A stretch of DNA of 64,000 nt from Acinetobacter junii CIP 64.5 (GTDB lineage: Bacteria; Pseudomonadota; Gammaproteobacteria; Pseudomonadales; Moraxellaceae), in assembly GCF_000368765.1 (NCBI RefSeq), contig NZ_KB849654.1, positions 27,535 through 91,534 of the forward strand, in the 5' to 3' direction. The position numbers and the translations under genes are program-made. Each line of letters starts with the position of its first letter. Position 1 is the first letter of the stretch. A model generated the notes under the pieces. It was not told the DNA's origin, made no database searches, and was given only the letters and a program-made list of their open reading frames with translations. This document shows positions 54,047-63,573 of this stretch, piece by piece.

Positions 54047-54211
54047 TTAATTATGTATTTTTAGCTTGCTACTGTGCACTGTATTAATCGACTGCATTAT
54101 TATCGAATAAGCAGAAATAATGCTGAATGCAATCAGTGACAGTAGCAACGCTAAAGATAATAGACTTGTGAATATTAAAAGTGATTGTTTAAAACTCAGC
54201 ACCAAAATCAT
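54047..54211 (-). CDS. Possible small membrane protein at the end of the mob operon
   Basis: A 54-codon frame with one strong membrane segment (LLIFTSLLSLALLLSLIAF). Its ATG (54211) lies within the last codons of mobA in another frame, so it could be translated by coupling. No clear ribosome site is seen, and the family is unknown. Confidence 0.4.
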   Translation of the reverse strand: MILVLSFKQSLLIFTSLLSLALLLSLIAFSIISAYSIIMQSINTVHSSKLKIHN

Positions 54212-54295
54212 TTGGTTTTTGTTGTTTAGATTCAACTTGTGGTTGACTTTGAATGTTATATTGCTGTCCCAGCATTGCTGCAATTAAGTGCATCA

Positions 54296-55015
54296 TCAGA
54301 CTGACAATTTCTTCAACGAGTTTTGCAAGTTGCAGTATTGTTGCTGTAAGCTCTGCTGAATGCTCTCGATCGAATTGGTATTGCTGTTGCACTGTTGCTG
54401 CATATTCTTGATCTGCGTCTGCTTGTTCTCTAAGTCGACGCATATTTTGTTTAAATTGCTCATACTCTGAATACAATTCAACATCATCTCGTTTAAGTCT
54501 TTGATTTGTTTTTGCTGTTGCAATTGCAACTGTTTCAAATTCGACTCTTGCTTCTCCAGCACGTCGAAGCGCTTGATCCAATTTGTCGTTAAGTGCTCTA
54601 GTCTGCTGATCTGTGTAGCGAATGACATGCTCTGTTCTTGAAGTTGGTGCTCTTTCTGATGCTGTAACTGCTGCTGTTGTTCTAACTGTTCTAATTTTTC
54701 CTGCCTCGATTGTAACTCTTTTATCATCAATCCAATATTCTGAAATAAACTGATCTCGGTGTGGCTCAATTCTGACGGATTGCTGAAGCCTAAGATTTTC
54801 AAGATCTTGTTCATGTCGTCTCTGTTGCTCTGCTCGTAATGCTCGATCACGCTGAGCCTTTTTTTCATCTTCTCGACGTTTTCTTGCAAGTCTTGCATAG
54901 TACTCAGCGATGATGGCATCAAAGCTAAACTCATTTGTTCGAGTAAATCCAAAATCATCTGCTGTGTATCGCTGCCGTTGTGATGTTGAATAATCGTATG
55001 TTGCTGTTCTTTCAT
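54296..55015 (-). CDS. Nested MobD-like coiled-coil protein
   Basis: 239 residues encoded entirely inside mobA in a different frame. The sequence is mostly heptad-like, rich in Gln, Leu, Glu and Lys (REKLEQLEQQQQ-like stretches), with no membrane segment. The start follows the mobB stop by three bases (TAAGTTATG) and has GGAG 11 bases upstream, so it is coupled to mobB. Position and nesting correspond to mobD of ColE1, which is also inside mobA. The function is not established. Support is the ordered layout plus a full-length open frame opposite another coding frame. Confidence 0.6.
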   Translation of the reverse strand: MKEQQHTIIQHHNGSDTQQMILDLLEQMSLALMPSSLSTMQDLQENVEKMKKRLSVIEHYEQSNRDDMNKILKILGFSNPSELSHTEISLFQNIGLMIKELQSRQEKLEQLEQQQQLQHQKEHQLQEQSMSFATQISRLEHLTTNWIKRFDVLEKQESNLKQLQLQQQKQIKDLNEMMLNCIQSMSNLNKICVDLENKQTQIKNMQQQCNSNTNSIESIQQSLQQQYCNLQNSLKKLSV

Positions 55016-55018
55016 AAC

Positions 55019-55831
55019 TTACTTCTCCACGAAACAAGGAAATGTCAGATGAATATTCGGTTCTGTCGGATGGACTTTCTTTTTGCTCAAATTCAGAGTA
55101 TTGCAATCGATCCATTTCGAGGAGGTGATCGCTCGGTATCGAGTGCCGTCTTCGTCCGTCAAGATTTCGGTCTCGTTTTTGGTTAAGATCGGCTGTGTGA
55201 GATAGTAGGTGGAGGGCAATATTACTAAAATATTCAGTAACCCCATTCCAAGCAACATCAAAATAAATGTTTTCAGAATTAATTTCGGGTTGTAAGTGAT
55301 CGACTGAGTTAATGCTTGATCTACTTGCTGCTGCAACTGATTCTTCTGATCTTCTAATAACAGTGTGATACTTTGGGTATTGTCCTGAATTTGGGCTTTG
55401 ATCAGATTCTGATTGTCTTTGATCGTATGTTGCAATTGGGCTTTGCTCTGCTGAAGATGCTTTTGCATGATCTGATCGATTTCGTTGAGATGTGAAGACA
55501 GCGTCATTTGAATATTGCTGATATTCTGCTTCAACTCTGCTCGATATGATTTCAATCCTCTGATTAAAATCTGAGTCTCGTTTTTCTGATGTTGTAGCAG
55601 ATGCATAACGTTGTCTGTTGTAAGCTGCTCTTGCCTGTCTAGCTCCTTGCAAAGTTTTTTCTGCTCTATCTCGAAGTTCTGCACAAGGCATTCGAGTATT
55701 TTTTGAAATCTGATTAACTGTTCGCTGCTCATCGTTTCCACGTTCGCTATCTGCTTTTCGAACTTGCTCAAAAGCTTTGATACGTTCTCGAAATGGTTCT
55801 GAGCATTTTCTGATGTCAAATTGTCTTTCAT
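55019..55831 (-). CDS. mobB: Nested MobB-like membrane protein
   Basis: 270 residues inside mobA in another frame. The start is defined by a near-perfect AAGGAGG site 5 bases before ATG 55831. There is a long coiled-coil region (about 20-175), one transmembrane segment (about 184-211, LILKTFILMLLGMGLLNILVIL) and a short periplasmic tail. ColE1 and RSF1010 MobB proteins also anchor the relaxosome in the membrane. In this sequence a single-base deletion upstream joins the relaxase domain to this frame, so a relaxase-MobB fusion of 532 residues is what the raw sequence predicts. Confidence 0.65.
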   Translation of the reverse strand: MKDNLTSENAQNHFENVSKLLSKFEKQIANVETMSSEQLIRFQKILECLVQNFEIEQKKLCKELDRQEQLTTDNVMHLLQHQKNETQILIRGLKSYRAELKQNISNIQMTLSSHLNEIDQIMQKHLQQSKAQLQHTIKDNQNLIKAQIQDNTQSITLLLEDQKNQLQQQVDQALTQSITYNPKLILKTFILMLLGMGLLNILVILPSTYYLTQPILTKNETEILTDEDGTRYRAITSSKWIDCNTLNLSKKKVHPTEPNIHLTFPCFVEK

Positions 55832-56658
55832 ATATTCCTCCTTGAAAATAAATAGGTTTTTCCCGAAAGTTGGAATTAAGCTAAACTGATTTTCTCGAAT
55901 TTTGGCAACTTCGCTAGCAAGTTTGTTTGTGAGTACAAATTGCATAAAGTCATCACGGTTATGTACTAAAATTTCAGAGAAGAGAAATTCATTTTGATTT
56001 GTTTCTAATTGTTTTAACGAAATGGACAAGAGTCCAACATATAAATTTTCAATGAATGTTTTATAGTTTCCTCTATTCTTTTCAACTTTTTTCAGCGCAG
56101 ATTGTAAATACAGCTCATAGCCTTTTTTTGTAAATCTTGCACGGTCAGGATCCTTCGGATCTGCCCACCCATATTCGGAATTAAGCTTGTCTTGCAAAGT
56201 ATGAAAATGCTTTTGAAACAAACCTGGAGGGGCTATATTCATTGCTTTTCCTGACCTGAGTTCAAGCCGTGGCACAAGGATATGGATATGCTTTGACCCA
56301 TTTGGTTCGTGATGCAACACAGCCGTCATGTGATATTGATCAGGTTCAAGACCACTGAAAGCTAATGCTTCGAACTGTTTTAAGACATCTTTTATTTCAA
56401 TATCAGTCGGCTGATCTTCTTCAGCAAAAGCAATCACGGCAGATGTATATTTATGTTTGAAAGGAGAACTATCTGCAATTTTTGCAAAGATATGAGGGTC
56501 CCCACTCAACACTTCAACGTGCGGACGGACAATATTCATGTGATCCTTTTCGTCGAGCACATAACTTGCTGCACGTGCTACACTGCCCGTTCCATGCCTC
56601 AACATCTTAATCAACATGATCTGCCCTCCCGTTTAAAAATATAAATGGAAATAAAAAG

Positions 56659-57231
56659 TCAATTTTTTAGATGGTAATTAGAAAGGTCAGCGTCTGAAGT
56701 TGATTCAAGTTCACCTTCTCCAACGACTTGCATTTGTCGCAATAAATCAGCGAGATATTTTTGTTCAATATGCTGGTGTCGGCGCTGAACTGTCTTATCA
56801 GAACGATGCAGTGACGGAGGACAAGGAAGCGGATAAAGCTGATAGATTTTTTTTAAATAGTCTTCGACAAGTAGGTACGTTCGAAGTAAGTCGACTGGTT
56901 TTCCGATTTTGTTGCTAATGTGAATTGCACGGGTAATCTGATTGAGATTATTGCCAATTTTTGCAAGTTGGAATGCAATGCTTTCGCTATCTTCTTGCGT
57001 CCTGTGATTTGACTCTTTTTTCTTCGCTACAACATGCGATTCACGAATTGAAGATCGATCAACATTCAAATTATTTTGAATATAACAACTCACGCTAAAT
57101 CGAATAAAATCACTTACAGTTTTATTTAATAGACTTGCTGAATCTCTAATTATCTCTAATTCATCATCATTTAAACGCAATTCAAGTCGACTTACTCTTC
57201 TTGATTTTTTAATAACATTAGCAACAACCAT
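56659..57231 (-). CDS. mobC: MobC-type relaxosome accessory protein
   Basis: 190 residues. The N-terminal ribbon-helix-helix region (SRLELRLNDDELEIIRDSA) and the MobC signature IAFQLAKIGNNLNQITRAIH are clear. The start at ATG 57231 follows an AGGTG site. It lies 41 bases ahead of mobA and some 150 bases from the oriT-like region, so it likely binds there and helps MobA open the nic site. Confidence 0.82.
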   Translation of the reverse strand: MVVANVIKKSRRVSRLELRLNDDELEIIRDSASLLNKTVSDFIRFSVSCYIQNNLNVDRSSIRESHVVAKKKESNHRTQEDSESIAFQLAKIGNNLNQITRAIHISNKIGKPVDLLRTYLLVEDYLKKIYQLYPLPCPPSLHRSDKTVQRRHQHIEQKYLADLLRQMQVVGEGELESTSDADLSNYHLKN

Positions 57232-57382
57232 AATACACCTAAAAACCGTCAATCTATTTTTAAACTATAATAAATTTTAAAATAATAAAAGTGTTTTTTG
57301 ATAGGAATTTTAAAATAATTTATATGTAGAATAAATAGTTACTCTAAAAATTTAAAACAAACACATTATTAAAAGTAGCGGT

Positions 57383-57463
57383 TTGGCTGCAAGCCAACCA
57401 GATTCCGTTCGTACACAATTACAACTTTAGTTGTGATTTTGTACGGACAGGGTACTCTGGCTC
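57383..57463. other. Putative origin of transfer (oriT)
   Basis: Right of mobC on the + strand come TTGGCT-GCA-AGCCAA (57383-57397) and a 17-bp inverted repeat with two mismatches (57410-57426 with 57429-57445, CGTACA ... TGTACG). Then TACTCTGG|CTCAACC (57454-57467) resembles the ColE1 nic site TATACTGG|CTTA. The distance and the ColE1-type mob genes support an oriT with nic near 57460/57461. Confidence 0.6.
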
Positions 57464-57471
57464 AACCGATT

Positions 57472-58052
57472 ATTTTCATATTTTATGTACTTTGGACTAT
57501 TAAGTGATATATTAAATATCACAAAGACTAAACACGTTCTAATTTTCAAATAAAAATAAGATCATGATCTATAGAAGATATACACCAAGAGGAATTTTAA
57601 ATTTATTCTATAATTAAAACATATGCTTAACTAAAAACAACACCTAAGTTTAAAGTTTATTCTCTTAAATTAAATTAGATTAAATATTTAATCTAATCAT
57701 TAAATAAATAATAGTTTTCATAAGAAAAATATTAAAATGATCAACATCAAAAACTCATAAACCCCAACTAAAACAAAAAAGCAATTAAGAAATAAAAACC
57801 CAACCACAAAAAAAACAAAAGTAGTAAACCGAAGAAAATACTAAAGATTAATTACTGTTATAATAGATAAAAATTAATTAAAAAAATAAACCTATTTCTT
57901 GATCTTTTATACACAAATCATTTTTACACAAATAAAACATGGTAGCTTTCAATGTATAGAAACTTGTTTTAATCTTCAGATCCTAATTAACAACATGAGG
58001 ATTTTAAGACAACAGGCTTTCTTCAACTGCATTAAAAACTGAAGAGGTCAAA
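57472..58052. other. AT-rich non-coding region between oriT and xis
   Basis: About 580 very AT-rich bases with no gene. It probably holds the promoter of xis-int and the replication or recombination control of the element. No iterons, terminator or known motif stood out. Confidence 0.5.
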
Positions 58053-58145
58053 ATGATAAAAAATCTTTATCTAATAAAATTAATTATTAGATATAAAAAA
58101 ACTGGAGCAAGACTTTCAAATAAAAATGCGGAGGTTCAACAATGA
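58053..58145 (+). CDS. Possible 30-residue leader peptide before xis
   Basis: An ATG after GAGGTCAAA opens a 30-codon frame rich in Lys, Leu and Ile, whose TGA overlaps the xis ATG (ATGA). The layout suggests translational coupling. The sequence itself shows no family. Confidence 0.35.
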   Translation: MIKNLYLIKLIIRYKKTGARLSNKNAEVQQ

Positions 58146-58477
58146 GTAAATATTTTGAACTGCTGGATTGGGTCACCGCAGAAAAGTTTTGTGAATTGAC
58201 GGGTGAACAGATCACGAACCTAAAGAATCTTAGGCCTCACTGGGAGGAAGGAAAAGTCTGGATGAAAGTGTCTGATCGAAAAATTCTATATAGTTTGAAA
58301 GGTTATAACGCATGGGTCGAACAAGCAGCTCAGGTCTACCAAAAGGCACAAGAGCAAGATCGGGAAAAATACAGATTAACTTTAAATGGAACGACAAGCG
58401 CGAGTGGTTCACCCTCGACCTCATCGATACCCCAGCCAACTTCATTAAGGCGGCTAAGATTAGAGAAGATTTTGTAA
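58142..58477 (+). CDS. Excisionase-like protein
   Basis: 111 residues. The opening WVTAEKFCELTGEQITNLKNL, EGKVWMKVSDRKILYSLKGYNAWVEQ is the winged-helix pattern of small island excisionases. The C-terminal 35 residues, Ser/Thr-rich, overlap the int start in another frame, which is common for xis-int pairs. A GGAGG site precedes it. It would bend DNA at the attachment site and favour excision. Confidence 0.72.
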   Translation: MSKYFELLDWVTAEKFCELTGEQITNLKNLRPHWEEGKVWMKVSDRKILYSLKGYNAWVEQAAQVYQKAQEQDREKYRLTLNGTTSASGSPSTSSIPQPTSLRRLRLEKIL

Positions 58478-59520
58478 ACAAGGCTGAATACGGGATATTA
58501 AAAATCGAGGATATCGAAGCTGTCACCGCCAAACCCATCAAAAAAGCTGACGCTGCGCAAAAAACATTGCCAGCGTCAAATGCTCCGACATTTGCTCACT
58601 ATGCCCAAGAATACCTTTATAACCTTTCAGATCATAAGCAAGGCACCAAGAAAAAATATCTATCAATTTTGGAAAGGCTCTGGATGCCATTATTCGAAGA
58701 TATGCCGATTAATACGATCACCAGTCAAATGTTGCGTACAGCCGTCAATGGACGTGAATGGTCATCGGCTAAAACTCGAAATGATGCTTTGATTCCATTA
58801 CGTGGCGTATTCGAATTAGCTTGTGATGATGAGGTGATTGATAAGAATCCATGTGACCGATTGAAAAATCAGAAAACTCAGGAGGATGAACCTGATCCAT
58901 TTAATGAAATGGAAAAGGAAATAATACTGAACTGGTTAAAAGAGAAATATATTGCAGACTACCCAACTGTGTATTGGTATTTTGTGGTGGCATTCTGGAC
59001 AGGTTGCCGTCCATCAGAAATTATCGCACTCACTTGGTAGGATGTAGATTTTTTAAATAAGCAAATTTACATCAATAAAGGTCGTGTGAACGGCGTTCAG
59101 CAAGAAACCACTAAAACAAATAAAGCTAGATTTGTAGATTTAAATGATTTTGCATTTGAAGCATTTCAACAACTCAGATTACTAACCTACCTCAAATATG
59201 AGCACGTATTTATCTGTGATGAGACAGGTAAGGAATTTACTACGCAAAAATCATTGAGCGAAAAGTTTGTAGCTTCACTGAAAGCGAATGGCATACGTTA
59301 TCGCCCTGCCTATAACACTCGTCATACATATGCGACTGTATGCTTAATGAATGGACTTAATCCAGTTTATGTGGCTTCACAGCTAGGGCATAGTTTAGTG
59401 ATGCTAATGATGCGTTATGCCAAGTGGATTAATTCAGATAAGAACAAAGAAGAGATTGCTAAAATTTCGAATAGTGCCAAAATTGTGCCAAATAAAAAGG
59501 GAATCAAACTATGTGTTTGA
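58312..59520 (+). pseudogene. Tyrosine integrase of the island, interrupted by an amber codon
   Basis: 403 codons if the TAG at 59038-59040 is read through. Residues 1-80 look like an arm-type DNA-binding domain (KIQINFKWNDKREWFTLDL). A core-binding part (PTFAHYAQEYLYNLSDHKQG) and a catalytic part follow. The first catalytic Arg lies in GCRPSEIIALTW, directly before TAG, then DVDFLNKQIYINKG continues. After the stop come RHTYAT, QLGHS and the nucleophile Tyr in MRYAKW. The frame is otherwise intact, so a point change (CAG or GAG to TAG) broke it. The gene ends 16 bases before tRNA-Ser, its target. The ORF after the stop could not work alone. Confidence 0.88.
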
Positions 59521-59528
59521 TTCCCTTT
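59496..59528. terminator. Terminator overlapping the int end, serving tRNA-Ser
   Basis: AAAGGGAATCAAAC, loop TATGT, GTTTGATTCCCTTT: 14 perfect pairs with A/T tails on both sides. It ends int on the + strand and, read leftward, terminates tRNA-Ser 8 bases after the CCA end. It thus replaces the displaced terminator at 30660. Confidence 0.85.
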
Positions 59529-59529
59529 A

Positions 59530-59562
59530 AGATATTTGGCGGAAGCGGTGAGATTCGAACTC
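59530..59562. repeat. Right attachment-site repeat (attR)
   Basis: 33 bases identical to 30693-30725. This copy lies in the 3' end of the intact tRNA-Ser gene. Confidence 0.92.
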
Positions 59563-59626
59563 ACGGAGGACTCACACCCTCGTCGGTTTTCAAGACCGGT
59601 GCATTAAACCGCTCTGCCACGCTTCC
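59537..59626 (-). tRNA. tRNA-Ser(UGA)
   Basis: A 90-nt class II tRNA, starting GGAAGCG and ending CGCTTCCGCCA, with CCA encoded. The anticodon loop is CTTGAAA, giving anticodon TGA. The variable arm (GACGAGGGTGTGAGTCCTCC) and the T arm (GTGAGTTCGAATCTCAC) are intact. It is the insertion site of the element to its left. Confidence 0.96.
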
Positions 59627-59712
59627 ATGTGCGTAAGAATACAAAGCTTGCCCTCTTTATTCAAGAGAAATTTAACTGCAATGTATTCAAATGCATAATG
59701 TTTCATCAATTA

Positions 59713-61743
59713 TTAGAGTTTAGCGGCCAATTCTGCCCCTTCGCGGATGGCACGCTTGGCATCCAGCTCACCTGCTAACTTTGCACCACCAATCACATGA
59801 TATTTTGCCAATGTGGTTTCATTCTCATGCGGTACTAAATCTTTTACTGATTCCTGACCTGCACACACCACAATGGTATCCACACGCAATAACTGGTCAT
59901 GGCCATTATGCTCAACCCATAAGCCTTCGTCAGTTACAGCCTTATATTGCACACCGCGCAGCATACGCACAGCATGTTTTTTCAATTGTGCACGATGCAC
60001 CCAGCCTGAGGTTTTACCCAAACCAATACCTAACGGCGTTGTTTTACGTTGCAATAAATAAATCTGACGTACAGGCATTTCAACTTCTGGACGTTGTACA
60101 CCGCCTTCAGAAATATAATTAGGGTTTGGATCAACGCCCCATTCGCGTTGCCATTCTGCCAATGGTTGTGGCTGTGGTTGATGGGGTGGTTTTAGTAAAA
60201 ACTCTGACACATCAAAACCAATACCACCTGCGCCGATAACTGCGACTTTATGCCCAACTTCAGCGCCTCTTAAAACGTCAGCATAGGATAAAACTTGTGG
60301 AGCAGTACTGCCCTGAATTTTTAAAGCACGAGGAACAACACCTGTTGCCACGATAACTTCATCAAAACCTTCACGTTCAAGTTGTTCACGATTTACGCGA
60401 GTGTTCAAACGTAAATCAACTCCAGTTTGTTTAAGTTGAACTTTAAAGTAACGAATCGTCTCATGGAATTCTTCTTTTCCTGGGACAACTTTCGCTAAGT
60501 TAAATTGACCACCGACATCATCACTTGCTTCAAACAACGTCACTGCATGACCACGACTTGCAGCAACTGTAGCCGCTGACATTCCAGCAACACCACCACC
60601 TACAACAGCGATACGTTTTGGTTTTTTAGTTTTAATATAAACCAATTCAGTTTCATAACACGCTTGTGGGTTAACTAAACAACTCACACGTTGATTTTTA
60701 AACGCATGATCTAAACATGCTTGGTTACACGCGATACAAGTATTGATCTCATCAACACGATTGGTTGCAGTTTTATTTACCCAGTATGGATCAGCTAAAA
60801 ATGGTCTTGCCATTTGCACCATATCTGCTTTACCTGAAGCAATAATTTCTTCTGCAACATCAGGCATATTAATACGGTTTGAAGCAATGATTGGAACAGA
60901 AACATGCTGTTTAACATGAGCTGTATAGTCTACAAATGCAGCACGAGGTACAGAAGTCACAATCGTTGGGATACGTGCTTCATGCCAGCCAATCCCTGTA
61001 TTTAATAAAGTCACGCCTGCTTTTTCAAGTGCCTTTGCTACTACGATCACTTCCTGCATTGTATTTCCGTCATGCACAAGATCCAGCATGGATAAACGGA
61101 AGCAGATAATGAACTTCTCACCCACTTTGGCACGGATTGCTTTTACAATTTCCACAGGAAAACGCATACGGTTTTCAATATCACCACCCCAGCGATCGGT
61201 GCGCTTGTTCACGTGGCTGCTAAGGAATTGATTGATTAAATATCCCTCTGAACCCATGATTTCAACACCGTCATACCCTGCTTTTTTAGCTAGGCTTGCA
61301 CAGCGTGCATAGTCATCAATTGTAGCCAGAATTTGTGAATCTGACATTTGTCGTGGTTTAAATGGGTTAATTGGTGCTTGAATTGGCGAAGAAGAAACTG
61401 AAAATGGATGATATCCATAACGACCAGAATGCAAAATCTGCATAAGAATTTTTGAACCATGCTTATGCACAGCGTGAGTAACAAGACGGTGATGAGGAAT
61501 ATCCACCAAACTATTCATCGTACCACCCGCTGGCAATAACCAACCTTGACGGTTTGGAGAAATACCACCAGTGATAATAAGACCTACGCCCCCTTTTGCG
61601 CGCTCACCAAAATAAGCTGCAAGTTTAGGATAATTAAAAAAACGGTCTTCTAAACCAGAGTGCATTGAACCCATCACAACACGGTTTTTAATGGTCGTAA
61701 AACCCAAATGTAATGGTTTTAAGATATTTGCATAGCTAGTCAT
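59713..61743 (-). CDS. fadH: 2,4-dienoyl-CoA reductase (NADPH)
   Basis: 676 residues, the E. coli FadH size. The N-terminal FMN TIM barrel covers about 1-360 (NRVVMGSMHSGLED, SSHVNKRTDRWGG). The 4Fe-4S cysteines lie in CIACNQACLDHAFKNQRVSC, and the C-terminal FAD/NADPH domain opens with VVGGGVAGMSAATVA and VIGAGGIGFDVSEFL. It reduces 2,4-dienoyl-CoA in beta-oxidation of unsaturated fatty acids, in keeping with fadE elsewhere in the window. It is a single transcription unit, leftward. Confidence 0.95.
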   Translation of the reverse strand: MTSYANILKPLHLGFTTIKNRVVMGSMHSGLEDRFFNYPKLAAYFGERAKGGVGLIITGGISPNRQGWLLPAGGTMNSLVDIPHHRLVTHAVHKHGSKILMQILHSGRYGYHPFSVSSSPIQAPINPFKPRQMSDSQILATIDDYARCASLAKKAGYDGVEIMGSEGYLINQFLSSHVNKRTDRWGGDIENRMRFPVEIVKAIRAKVGEKFIICFRLSMLDLVHDGNTMQEVIVVAKALEKAGVTLLNTGIGWHEARIPTIVTSVPRAAFVDYTAHVKQHVSVPIIASNRINMPDVAEEIIASGKADMVQMARPFLADPYWVNKTATNRVDEINTCIACNQACLDHAFKNQRVSCLVNPQACYETELVYIKTKKPKRIAVVGGGVAGMSAATVAASRGHAVTLFEASDDVGGQFNLAKVVPGKEEFHETIRYFKVQLKQTGVDLRLNTRVNREQLEREGFDEVIVATGVVPRALKIQGSTAPQVLSYADVLRGAEVGHKVAVIGAGGIGFDVSEFLLKPPHQPQPQPLAEWQREWGVDPNPNYISEGGVQRPEVEMPVRQIYLLQRKTTPLGIGLGKTSGWVHRAQLKKHAVRMLRGVQYKAVTDEGLWVEHNGHDQLLRVDTIVVCAGQESVKDLVPHENETTLAKYHVIGGAKLAGELDAKRAIREGAELAAKL

Positions 61744-61991
61744 GGTATTCCTTCTATATTTATTGGCTTTGCAACTTGTTGCATAGTACTTTAACTGAAT
61801 TTTTATACGTGTTTATGACTTTTTTTAAGAAAATGCTGACACTAAAGTCAAAACAAATGTAACCGTTATGATTTACATCTTAAAAATTCAATATTCCACA
61901 TGAAAGCGCACATAATTTTTCTGCTTAGTTTTTCTTTGAGGAAAACAAGCTCAATGAAAAGTGTTACAATAGCTCCGATTTTTTTATTCTC

Positions 61992-62013
61992 AAGACCACC
62001 TATTCGGGGTCTT
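61992..62013 (+). promoter_or_regulatory. Stem-loop in the argG leader
   Basis: AAGACC and GGTCTT flank a CC/GG-extended loop, 24 bases before the argG ATG and about 20 bases after a likely start site (-10 TACAAT at 61965-61970). It may affect argG translation or mRNA stability. It lacks a T run of terminator quality. Confidence 0.4.
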
Positions 62014-62022
62014 TACTAATAA

Positions 62023-63381
<1,359 letters not shown>

Positions 63382-63408
63382 GCGATTGATAAGTAAATTA
63401 TCTTACAG

Positions 63409-63437
63409 AAAAGGCTGAATATAATATTCAGCCTTTT
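63409..63437 (+). terminator. argG terminator
   Basis: AAAAGGCTGAAT, loop ATAAT, ATTCAGCCTTTT with a continuing T run: 12 pairs, 28 bases after the argG stop. Confidence 0.88.
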
Positions 63438-63573
63438 TTAATAACTCAATAAAGATCCTTAATAAACAATCATTCCATAAATAGAACAATATGTCGCAAT
63501 TAAAGACTATTTATAACCATTATGAATCGATATTATTACTTTCAAGCAAAACATAAGAATTAGGAGATGAAAG

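Larger units (their letters stand above)
54189..56617 (-). pseudogene. mobA: ColE1-type relaxase MobA, broken by a single-base deletion
   Basis: The first 256 or so codons hold the relaxase: catalytic Tyr19 (RAASYVLDEKD) and the metal triad in HHEPNGSKHIHILVP (H103, H110, H112). This is a three-histidine form where ColE1 has HEN. The frame then merges with mobB. If one T is restored in the TTTT run (55845-55848), it continues as FQGGIYERQFDIRK, then RRREDEKKAQRD and on to NDFGAEF at 54189. This gives about 809 residues with the usual charged C-terminal part. The long downstream frame (from 55691) is that C-terminal part. MobB and MobD lie inside it in another frame. The function is nicking oriT for conjugative mobilization. 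Confidence 0.75.
30693..59562. mobile_element. Integrative and mobilizable element in tRNA-Ser(UGA), about 28.9 kb
   Basis: The borders are the 33-bp direct repeat at 30693-30725 and 59530-59562. The right copy is inside the intact tRNA-Ser, and a tyrosine integrase gene ends 16 bases before the tRNA 3' end. Cargo: a Druantia-like defence locus, a copper-resistance block, and a zone of broken genes. The transfer functions are a ColE1-type mobA/B/D, mobC and an oriT-like site. There are no type IV secretion genes, so movement would need a helper. The integrase has an in-frame amber codon, so excision may be lost. Repeated GTGCCAA motifs near both ends could be arm-type integrase sites. Confidence 0.88.

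Noticed and set aside
54189..55691. Independent 500-residue gene
   Set aside because: It is the C-terminal part of MobA: the frame extends upstream without stop (GIYERQFDIRK) and joins the relaxase frame after one base is restored. Its first ATG has no ribosome site.
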